From NCBI GenBank assembly GCA_016278415.1, contig JADQBV010000441.1, positions 1-8,428 on the forward strand: a DNA stretch of 8,428 nt, written 5' to 3'. Both the position numbers and the translations under genes were made by a program. Shown in pieces: positions 1 to 5,715 of this stretch (position 1 is its first letter; every line of letters begins with the position of its first letter). This DNA comes from Halanaerobiales bacterium (GTDB lineage Bacteria; Bacillota_F; Halanaerobiia; Halanaerobiales; DTU029). The notes under the pieces were generated by a model. It had not been told where the DNA came from and did no database searches. It saw only the letters and a program-made list of their open reading frames with translations.

Positions 1-2528
1 AATATACAAATGCTGTTTTTGGATTTGCAAGGATGTTATTTAGATTAATTGAAGATGAAAGTCCAGATTATTTAATTGTAGCCTTTGATAAAAAGGCACC
101 TACCTTTAGACATAAAGAGTATGACGATTATAAAGGCAATCGAAAGAAAATGCCCGATGAGTTGAGCCCGCAGTTTTCTTTAATTAAAACTTTGTTAAAG
201 GGTTTAGATATACCTATCGTAAGCAAAGAGGGATTTGAAGCAGATGACCTTATAGGTACACTTGCTAAAATAGGTGAGGGTAAGGATTTGGATGTAAAAA
301 TAGTAACAGGGGATAGGGATGCATTGCAATTAGTTAGCGAAAAAATAAATATCTTTTATACTCGTAGAGGAATAACGGATTTAGTTAAGTATGATTTAAA
401 AAAGGTTAAGGAAAAATATGAGATAGAACCAGATCAACTAAGGGATATGAAGGGGTTGATGGGTGATAGTTCGGATAATATTCCTGGTGTACCAGGTATT
501 GGGGAAAAGACTTCCATATCTCTTCTGAAAGAATTTTCTTCATTGGAAAATGTCCTGGACAATATTGATAAGGTATCTGGTAAGAAGCGTAAAGAGAATC
601 TAGAAAAGTATGCTGATCAGGCAAAGATGAGTAAAATGTTAGGTACAATTATAACTGATGTTCCGATAGATTTTGACTTTACTAAGTGTAAAATGGGTGA
701 ACCTAATCGAGAGGTATTAATGCCTTTATTGGAGAGATTGGGCTTTAGCAGTCTTTTAGATAAATTTAGAGAAAATGAGGAAATTGAACTTGATACAATA
801 TCATTTAAAGAAATTGATGATGAAAAAAAAATACTTAATTTAATAAATGAAATCAAAAAACAGAAAACAATGGCCTTTGATATTTTATTGGATAATTATA
901 GTTATCCTGTTAGCGCTAATGTAAATGGTTTTCTTGTTGCTCTAAATGAGCAGGATATTTACTCATTACCTTTTAATGAAAAAGTTTTAAAGTCATTTAC
1001 TGATATCCTGGAAAATAATCAGATAGAAAAATATATATTACATGCAAAAGAGACACAAATAATATTAAAAAATCAGGGTATAAATTTATCGGGATTGAAA
1101 TTTGACCCATTACTCTCTACATATCTATTAAATCCATCTGATAAACTGCCGTCATTGGAGGAACAATTAAAAAAAGAATTAAATCTTGTTTTACCTGATG
1201 ATATTACAGAAGAGAGAAAAAATGGCTTAATTTTATCTAGACTATATCAGTTAAAAGCTATCTTAGATGAAAAATTAAAAGAGGTTAATTTAGTAAGCTT
1301 ATCAAAGGATATAGAGTTACCTCTTATAGAAGTATTGGCTGAGTTGGAGTTAAATGGTATTAAAATGGATATATCTTATCTTAATTTATTATCTGATAAA
1401 TGGGGCAAAGAACTAAGTGGAATAACAAGTCAGATCTATAAGTTCGCTGGAGAAGAATTCAATATAAACTCCCCTAAACAGTTAGGTGTAATTCTTTTTG
1501 AGGAATTAGGCTTACCTGTAATTAAAAAGACTAAAACAGGTTATTCTACAGGTATTGAGGTTTTGGAAGAACTTCATGATAAACATGAAATTATTCCATT
1601 AATTATGGAATATCGCCAACTTGCAAAACTAAAATCTACATATGTAGATGCCTTACCACCACTTATTAATAAAGAAAATGGAAGGCTCCATACTAGTTTT
1701 AATCAAATGGTTACAGCAACTGGGCGTCTTAGTAGTACAGATCCTAATTTACAAAACATACCAATTAGGACAGAGGAAGGGCGAGAAATCAGGAAGGCCT
1801 TTATACCTCAGAATGATGATTGGTATTTATTGGCAGCTGATTATTCCCAGGTTGAATTGCGAGTATTGGCACATATTAGTGGGGATAAAAATCTAATAGA
1901 AGCCTTTAGAAATGGTGATGATATACATACCCAGACGGCTAGCGAGGTCTTTGAGGTAGATGCTGATGAAGTGACTGCTGACATGCGTCGTCATGCTAAA
2001 GTTATTAATTTTGGTATCGCTTATGGAATGAGTCCATATGGCTTAGCCAGGGATTTAGGTATTTCTCGTAAAGAAGCAGAAAATTATATTGATAAATACT
2101 TTGAAAGATTCTCTGGTGTAAAAAAATACATGAATGATGTAGTAGAAACTGCAAAAGAAAATGGATATATTACCACTATTTTTGATAGAAGAAGATATAT
2201 ACCGGAAATTAATAGCCGTAATTTTCATAGAAGAAATTTTGCACGGAGGGCAGCAATAAACACCCCTATACAGGGTAGTGCTGCTGATATTATGAAAAAA
2301 GCTATGATAAATGTATATAATAAGTTGAATACTGTTGACCTACGAGCTAAAATGTTATTACAAGTCCATGATGAATTGGTACTTGAAGTACACAAAGATG
2401 ATCTATCAGAGCTTGCTAAATTATTAAAATATGAAATGGAAAATGCAGTTAAGCTTGATGTTCCATTAATTGTTGATTTGCAAGTCGCTAAGAACTGGAA
2501 AGAAAAAGAAGACTATATTGAGGAATAA
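1..2528 (+). CDS. polA: DNA polymerase I (5'-partial, start lies left of the window)
   Basis: Pol I fills gaps during excision repair and replaces Okazaki RNA primers. The frame is open from base 3 with YTNAVFGFAR before the first ATG (33), matching the conserved family N-terminus (TNAVYGF), so the ATG at 33 is internal and roughly 35 residues are missing. Counting from that ATG, the 5' nuclease covers about 1-250 with its acidic motifs intact (GFEADDL, TGDRDALQL, GDSSDNIPGVPGIGEKT). A 3'-5' exonuclease-like fold spans about 270-430, but its metal ligands look lost: the DxE site reads FDILL and the second motif reads LHAKETQ. The polymerase domain fills the rest, with motif A DYSQVELR (Asp603), the O helix RRHAKVINFGIAYG (Phe at the dNTP/ddNTP selection site) and motif C QVHDELV (His779-Asp780-Glu781). 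It probably does not proofread, as is known for Bacillus Pol I. mutM follows after 23 bp, so the pair is probably co-transcribed. Confidence 0.97.
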   Translation, partial: YTNAVFGFARMLFRLIEDESPDYLIVAFDKKAPTFRHKEYDDYKGNRKKMPDELSPQFSLIKTLLKGLDIPIVSKEGFEADDLIGTLAKIGEGKDLDVKIVTGDRDALQLVSEKINIFYTRRGITDLVKYDLKKVKEKYEIEPDQLRDMKGLMGDSSDNIPGVPGIGEKTSISLLKEFSSLENVLDNIDKVSGKKRKENLEKYADQAKMSKMLGTIITDVPIDFDFTKCKMGEPNREVLMPLLERLGFSSLLDKFRENEEIELDTISFKEIDDEKKILNLINEIKKQKTMAFDILLDNYSYPVSANVNGFLVALNEQDIYSLPFNEKVLKSFTDILENNQIEKYILHAKETQIILKNQGINLSGLKFDPLLSTYLLNPSDKLPSLEEQLKKELNLVLPDDITEERKNGLILSRLYQLKAILDEKLKEVNLVSLSKDIELPLIEVLAELELNGIKMDISYLNLLSDKWGKELSGITSQIYKFAGEEFNINSPKQLGVILFEELGLPVIKKTKTGYSTGIEVLEELHDKHEIIPLIMEYRQLAKLKSTYVDALPPLINKENGRLHTSFNQMVTATGRLSSTDPNLQNIPIRTEEGREIRKAFIPQNDDWYLLAADYSQVELRVLAHISGDKNLIEAFRNGDDIHTQTASEVFEVDADEVTADMRRHAKVINFGIAYGMSPYGLARDLGISRKEAENYIDKYFERFSGVKKYMNDVVETAKENGYITTIFDRRRYIPEINSRNFHRRNFARRAAINTPIQGSAADIMKKAMINVYNKLNTVDLRAKMLLQVHDELVLEVHKDDLSELAKLLKYEMENAVKLDVPLIVDLQVAKNWKEKEDYIEE

Positions 2529-2551
2529 AAGTATTTTTGGAGTGAGATAAT

Positions 2552-3376
2552 ATGCCAGAATTACCTGAAGTAGAAACAATTGTTGTTGGTTTACGTGAAT
2601 TAATAACAGGTCATACTATAAATGAAATATTAATAAGAGAGAATAATATAATAGCTTTTCCCTCACCTGTTGAGTTTAAAGAAGAATTGCTAAAAAAAAC
2701 TATTACTGGTGTTGATAGACGAGGTAAATATATTTTAATTAGAATTGAAGGTAATAAAACACTGGTAGTTCATTTACGTATGACAGGAAAATTACTTGTG
2801 AAGCCAAGAAAATTTTCATTTGATAAACATACACATATAATTTTTCAGATTGATAATGAAATGGATTTGAGGTTTCATAATGTTAGAAAGTTTGGGCGTA
2901 TGTATTTGGTGGATTCTGGTGATTATGAACCAGCAGGTGGTTTAGATAAACTTGGACCTGAGCCCCTTTCCGAAGAATTTACATTAGCTTTATTTATGAA
3001 GAAAATTAATACTAGAAAAACTAATATAAAATCTCTATTACTAAATCAATCATTTCTAGCCGGCCTGGGTAATATATATGTAGATGAGGCCCTATTTCGT
3101 GCTTTTATATCACCGAAACGTAAAGCTGATAGTCTATCTGTAAGAGAAAAACAGAATTTATATAAGGCTATTCGTTCTGTTTTGCAGAGTGGTGTTGAGT
3201 CTGGTGGAACAACCTTTAGTGATTATTTAAATGTAAAGGGAGAGAAAGGAAACTTTCAAAAACAATTAAAGGTATATCAACAGGAAGATAAAGAATGTCC
3301 CAATTGTGGTCATAGAATAGTCAAAGAGAAAATCGCTGGTCGAGGAACACACTATTGTCCTAACTGTCAAAGGTGA
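2552..3376 (+). CDS. mutM: Formamidopyrimidine-DNA (8-oxoguanine) glycosylase
   Basis: This bifunctional base-excision enzyme removes 8-oxoguanine and formamidopyrimidines and then cleaves the strand at the abasic site. At 274 residues it is the normal family length. The N-terminus MPELPEVET carries the catalytic Pro2 and Glu3, available after Met removal. GVDRRGKY holds the conserved Lys59. HLRMTGKL and NVRKFGR carry the Met and the Arg/Phe that fill the space left by the flipped base. The helix-two-turn-helix lies around 160-190 (LLNQSFLAGLGNIYVDEAL). A C-terminal zinc finger has Cys249, Cys252, Cys269 and Cys272, with the DNA-contacting Arg in GRGTHYC. The ATG is set by GGAGTGAG (2539-2546), 5 nt upstream. 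It directly follows polA, whose product fills the gap MutM creates. The alternative family member Nei is disfavoured by the Lys/Met/Arg/Phe set and the Firmicute polA-mutM order. Confidence 0.97.
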   Translation: MPELPEVETIVVGLRELITGHTINEILIRENNIIAFPSPVEFKEELLKKTITGVDRRGKYILIRIEGNKTLVVHLRMTGKLLVKPRKFSFDKHTHIIFQIDNEMDLRFHNVRKFGRMYLVDSGDYEPAGGLDKLGPEPLSEEFTLALFMKKINTRKTNIKSLLLNQSFLAGLGNIYVDEALFRAFISPKRKADSLSVREKQNLYKAIRSVLQSGVESGGTTFSDYLNVKGEKGNFQKQLKVYQQEDKECPNCGHRIVKEKIAGRGTHYCPNCQR

Positions 3377-3429
3377 ACAAGCTATTTTGTTAGTAATTAC
3401 ACCCATATTTAAAGCCTTAAAGTCATATC

Positions 3430-3726
3430 TGGTCTATTTTAATTTTGGCGATTGCTATTGACTGCTTTCCATGGGGTCACTTATGGAATAGCTTAAATAA
3501 AAATAGGTTTTTTGCGTTATTATTATCATTAAAAATTAATTCAAAATTAATTCTATGGGATTAATAAATATATTAAAAGAGCCAGTAACTGCTGACTTTG
3601 ATAAGTAGGGGGACTTTAAATTTTACTAAAGCCATTTTTCTGGGATTGGCTTTGGTGCTTGATGCTCTCGGTGCTGGTTTGGGTGCTGGTTTAACACGAT
3701 TCAAAAAAAGAGATAAGGGGGATATA
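3430..3726 (+). pseudogene. ytaF: Decayed ytaF (MntP-like sporulation membrane protein) remnant
   Basis: No intact gene lies between mutM and coaE, but pieces of a YtaF-like protein can be read in order in different frames. From 3433 comes SILILAIAIDCF, like the first helix of the family. One frame over, from 3470, HGVTYGIA then a stop then IKI resembles the GVTYG-RKIKIP motif. From 3555 comes MGLINILKEPVTADFDK then TAG, like the central loop. From 3622, after another shift, comes FTKAIFLGLALVLDALGAGL, like the start of the second repeat, running to LTRF and KKRDKG at the coaE ribosome-binding site. Intact YtaF is about 200 residues (over 600 bp). Only about 300 bp remain, so helices between these blocks and most of the C-terminal half are gone. 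In Bacillus and many spore-forming Clostridia, ytaF sits between mutM and coaE, which supports the identity independently. Bases 3377-3429 show nothing recognisable. The family assignment rests on recalled motifs. Confidence 0.78.
3715..3721 (+). promoter_or_regulatory. Ribosome-binding site of coaE inside the ytaF remnant
   Basis: AAGGGGG lies 9 nt before the coaE ATG at 3731 and fixes that start. It falls within the last readable codons of the decayed ytaF frame, suggesting that the ancestral genes were tightly packed here and that this stretch was kept because coaE needs it. Confidence 0.75.
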
Positions 3727-3730
3727 TCTT

Positions 3731-4318
3731 ATGATCATCGGGTTAACAGGTGGTATAGCATCTGGTAAATCTACTGTAAGTTCCTATCTATCTGAATTAG
3801 GGGCTGCTATTATAGATTCTGATAAGATTGCACACAGTGTTTTAAAAGATCCCTTTGCCTATAATAGAATTGTGTCTAAATTTGGAAGTAATATATTAGA
3901 TGATAATGCTATGATAAATCGTTCTTACTTAGGTGAAATTGTATTTAATAATCCGGGTAAAAGAAAAGAATTAGAAAAGATCACACATCCCCTCATTATC
4001 TCTAAAATACATAAAAAGATAGAGGAATTTCAAAAGAAAAATAGAATAGTAATACTTGATGCCCCTTTATTATTTGAGGTAAATTTGGACAAGATAGTAG
4101 ACCAAACATGGGTTGTTTATGTTGATAAAAAGACACAAATTAAACGACTAATGAATCGTAACGACTTAAGCTATGAAGAGGCTAAGACAAGAATTGAGTC
4201 ACAGCTTTCATTAGAAACGAAAAGGTTAATGGCAGATGTTGTAATTAACAATACTGGCAGTATAGAGGCATTAAAAGCAGATGTCCTAAGAAAATGGAGG
4301 GATTTTTATGAAAATTAA
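3731..4318 (+). CDS. coaE: Dephospho-CoA kinase
   Basis: CoaE phosphorylates the ribose 3'-hydroxyl of dephospho-CoA with ATP, the last step of coenzyme A synthesis in the cytosol. The 195-residue product has the usual family length. It opens with the P-loop [12 protein letters not shown] (residues about 4-15). [11 protein letters not shown] follows, matching the family D-A-D-x-I substrate region. HPLI lies near the middle, and LDAPLLFE is the conserved strand-loop of the CoA-binding domain. The lid region contains [20 protein letters not shown], and the C-terminal VINNTGS is also typical. The start follows a good ribosome-binding site, and the P-loop needs to be this close to the N-terminus. 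The stop codon lies 11 bp inside mgsA. This is its normal Firmicute position after polA-mutM-ytaF, although ytaF is broken here. No promoter of its own is obvious, so it may depend on readthrough from the polA side. Confidence 0.97.
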   Translation: MIIGLTGGIASGKSTVSSYLSELGAAIIDSDKIAHSVLKDPFAYNRIVSKFGSNILDDNAMINRSYLGEIVFNNPGKRKELEKITHPLIISKIHKKIEEFQKKNRIVILDAPLLFEVNLDKIVDQTWVVYVDKKTQIKRLMNRNDLSYEEAKTRIESQLSLETKRLMADVVINNTGSIEALKADVLRKWRDFYEN

Positions 4319-4688
4319 ACGAATTGCTTTAATTGCACATGATGAGAAGAAAAAAGCACTAATAGAATATGCTAAAAAACACCGTGACTTATTAATGCAA
4401 TGTGATCTTGTTGCTACAGGTACTACAGGAAAATTAATAATTGAAGAGGTTGGTTTGCCTGTTGAGCGCATGGAATCAGGACCACTTGGCGGTGACCAGA
4501 TGATTGGTGCAGAGATTGCTAAAGAAAGAATTGATGGTGTTGTATTCTTAAGAGACCCCTTGACTTCACAGCCACATGAACCGGACATTACTGCATTATT
4601 AAGGGTTTGTGATGTTCATAATACACCTTTAGCCACAAATCTTGCTACTGCTGATTTGATTTTACACGGAATAGTAAATGGAGAATAG
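4308..4688 (+). CDS. mgsA: Methylglyoxal synthase
   Basis: MgsA converts dihydroxyacetone phosphate to methylglyoxal and phosphate, opening a bypass of lower glycolysis that relieves sugar-phosphate build-up when phosphate is short. The 126-residue protein is a compact single-domain MGS-like fold. The catalytic set known from E. coli is present with a constant offset of eight: His11, Asp63 (GGDQMIG), Asp83 (FLRDPL), His90 (QPHEPD) and Asp93. The phosphate-binding GTTGKLI stretch lies at about 38-44. This pattern separates it from the related MGS domains of carbamoyl-phosphate synthase and PurH. The ATG follows GGAGGG (4296-4301) by 6 nt and overlaps the end of coaE, so the two are probably translationally coupled. 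The family is usually homohexameric and inhibited by phosphate; that is family knowledge, not visible here. Confidence 0.97.
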   Translation: MKIKRIALIAHDEKKKALIEYAKKHRDLLMQCDLVATGTTGKLIIEEVGLPVERMESGPLGGDQMIGAEIAKERIDGVVFLRDPLTSQPHEPDITALLRVCDVHNTPLATNLATADLILHGIVNGE

Positions 4689-4702
4689 ATTAATATAATC
4701 AT

Positions 4703-4723
4703 ATATTAATCATTAATTAATAT
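4703..4723. repeat. AT-only inverted repeat in the mgsA–transglycosylase spacer
   Basis: Eight-base arms ATATTAAT and ATTAATAT are separated by five bases. The surrounding spacer (4689-4805) is almost entirely A and T, so such symmetry is easily reached by chance, and no T-run follows that would make it a terminator. It may be a weak protein-binding site or nothing. Confidence 0.3.
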
Positions 4724-4747
4724 AATAATAGTATGTATGGGAATATA

Positions 4748-4776
4748 TTATTTGGTTTTTTAATTAATAATATAAT
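4748..4776 (+). promoter_or_regulatory. Possible promoter for the lytic transglycosylase
   Basis: A perfect TATAAT (4771-4776) lies about 30 bp before the gene. The hexamer 17 bp upstream (TTATTT, 4748-4753) is a poor -35; TTGGTT at 4752-4757 is better but only 13 bp away. In such AT-rich DNA a -10 match alone is weak evidence. The gene could equally be read from upstream. Confidence 0.3.
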
Positions 4777-4805
4777 TTCTTAATGCTTAAATCTATCATA
4801 ATAAA

Positions 4806-5390
4806 GTGGTGGCTAAATTGGCAAATAGATTTGGTGGAAAGAAAAGTGCAATTTTAATATTATTTATTTTAATAATATCTATGATGATATTATCACAAAT
4901 GAATTGGTTCTGGAGATTAATCTATCCTTTGAAATATGAAAATATTATTATAAGTAATGCAGAAGAATTTAATATAGATCCTGCTTTAGTTGCGGCTATG
5001 ATATTTGTGGAAAGTAAGTATATTTCATCAGCTCAATCCCATCGTGGTGCTATGGGTTTAATGCAAATTATGCCAGAGACAGGTGTCTGGATTGCGGAAC
5101 AATTAGCTATTACAGAGTTTAAAGAGGTTAAATTATTAGAACCAGCTATTAATATAATGTTTGGTTGCTGGTATATAGCTAATCTTAAGCAGCAATTTGA
5201 TAATGAGTTAATTGTAGTTCTAGCTGCATATAATGCCGGTCGGGGTAATGTTAAAGGATGGTTAGACAATAATAATTGGGATGGTAAAGGTGCCACTATT
5301 GGTAATCTTCCTTTTGAAGAAACGAGAAATTATATTAAAAAGGTTTTACAGGTCTATCGAAAATATAAAAAAATATACAAATTTGAATAA
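4806..5390 (+). CDS. Membrane-anchored SLT-family lytic transglycosylase
   Basis: This enzyme is predicted to cleave the MurNAc–GlcNAc bond of peptidoglycan with formation of 1,6-anhydro-MurNAc, on the outer face of the inner membrane. A basic N-terminus and one hydrophobic segment (about 15-32) give a signal anchor without a lipobox. The SLT (Slt70 C-terminal type) domain follows from about 45: catalytic Glu69 in VESKY, then GAMGLMQIMPETG (81-93), then AAYNAGRGNV (140-149). All three hallmark motifs are intact. The length (up to 194 residues) is typical for small single-domain Firmicute members. There is no ATG start. Candidates are tandem GTG codons at 4806 and 4809, or TTG at 4818; for the TTG, GTGGTGG (4806-4812) would serve as ribosome-binding site at 5 nt, whereas the GTGs have no good site upstream. 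I keep the longest form but consider the TTG plausible. A COG0741 gene after coaE is common in Clostridia. Confidence 0.93.
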   Translation: MVAKLANRFGGKKSAILILFILIISMMILSQMNWFWRLIYPLKYENIIISNAEEFNIDPALVAAMIFVESKYISSAQSHRGAMGLMQIMPETGVWIAEQLAITEFKEVKLLEPAINIMFGCWYIANLKQQFDNELIVVLAAYNAGRGNVKGWLDNNNWDGKGATIGNLPFEETRNYIKKVLQVYRKYKKIYKFE

Positions 5391-5437
5391 AAAGAGTATT
5401 TTTGTGTCGAAATTAGAAGATTCAACAGTAAAAATAT

Positions 5438-5466
5438 TTGACATATGCATAAACTTATAATAAAAT
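5438..5466 (+). promoter_or_regulatory. Sigma-A-type promoter upstream of the transporter operon
   Basis: A perfect TTGACA (5438-5443) is followed after 17 bp by TAAAAT (5461-5466), one mismatch from the consensus -10. A perfect TATAAT overlaps it (5456-5461), but at a 12-bp spacing that is too short. Transcription would begin near 5473, leaving a leader of roughly 240 nt before the binding-protein gene. Confidence 0.6.
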
Positions 5467-5515
5467 TAATTATGACACAATGACATATGTTAGGTTCTCT
5501 TAAACTGATTATAAT
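5439..5515 (+). repeat. Twofold promoter-like module (TGACATATG … AAACT … TATAAT)
   Basis: The nonamer TGACATATG occurs at 5439-5447 and again at 5481-5489, exactly 42 bp apart (about four helical turns). Each copy is followed by AAACT (5451-5455; 5502-5506) and then TATAAT (5456-5461; 5510-5515). The intervals inside the second module are longer by twelve bases. This could be a diverged tandem duplication of a promoter or paired operator sites. In AT-rich DNA the TATAAT part is weak evidence; the nonamer repeat is stronger. Confidence 0.45.
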
Positions 5516-5715
5516 TTATCAATATCTATATTTTGTTTCAAATTTGTTTTGAGAGGGGGTGTTATTGGACAGGCGCTAGAACATATAGTATATATATTTG
5601 AATTATATTTATTGTTTAAGTTGTAGTTATTAATGTAGTAGTTAGAAGTTAAGAATATTAGTCGTAGTAAAAAAGAGGAAACATGTAATTTAGAAACGAG
5701 GAGGAGTTATTTTTT
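5467..5715 (+). other. Long 5' leader of the peptide-transporter operon
   Basis: This is the non-coding stretch between the likely promoter and the binding-protein ATG. I see no recognisable riboswitch, T-box or terminator in it. It holds the second promoter-like module (to 5515), a strong ribosome-binding sequence with a mini-ORF (5551-5579), a very AT-rich section, and a start-stop pair ATG-TAA at 5683-5688 behind AAGAGGAA. The real ribosome-binding site is GAGGAGGAG at 5698-5706, 9 nt before the ATG. The remaining part of the gap (5391-5437) contains only a weak A5/T5 stem just after the transglycosylase stop. Confidence 0.45.
5565..5579 (+). CDS. Possible four-codon leader peptide (M-D-R-R)
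   Basis: GAGAGGGGG (5551-5559) is one of the strongest ribosome-binding sequences in the window, yet no gene follows it. Five bases later comes TTG GAC AGG CGC TAG; an in-frame GTG at 5559 would give six codons. The two sense codons before the stop are AGG and CGC, arginine codons that should be uncommon in such AT-rich DNA. This could be an upstream ORF that tunes translation or mRNA stability of the transporter. It could also be a purine-rich coincidence; there is no direct evidence of translation. Confidence 0.25.
   Translation: MDRR

Noticed and set aside
33..35. ATG at 33 as the true start of polA
   Set aside because: Conserved Pol I residues (TNAVFGFAR) are readable upstream in the same frame to the window edge, so the gene is cut by the window, not short.
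406..856. Two open minus-strand frames (406-648 and 617-856) inside polA
   Set aside because: They lie opposite strongly conserved Pol I 5'-nuclease and exo-like coding sequence, have no ribosome-binding sites or recognisable domains, and their composition is that of an antisense reading of polA.
1648..1896. Open + strand frame of 82 codons within the polymerase domain
   Set aside because: It is out of frame with the conserved motif A region of polA; the protein looks random and no family is recognisable.
4286..4588. Minus-strand open frame across the coaE/mgsA junction
   Set aside because: It is antisense to MgsA catalytic motifs, with no start signal or known domain.
4689..4805. AT-rich spacer as a possible origin, att site or small RNA
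   Set aside because: It has only low-complexity A/T with chance-level symmetry; no DnaA boxes, tRNA end or terminator are visible.
5033..5296. Minus-strand open frame inside the transglycosylase gene
   Set aside because: It is fully antisense to the SLT domain and carries no independent coding evidence.
5389..5405. A5/T5 stem after the transglycosylase stop as a terminator
   Set aside because: AAAAA-gagtat-TTTTT is a five-pair A-T stem with no GC pairs, too weak to support a terminator call.
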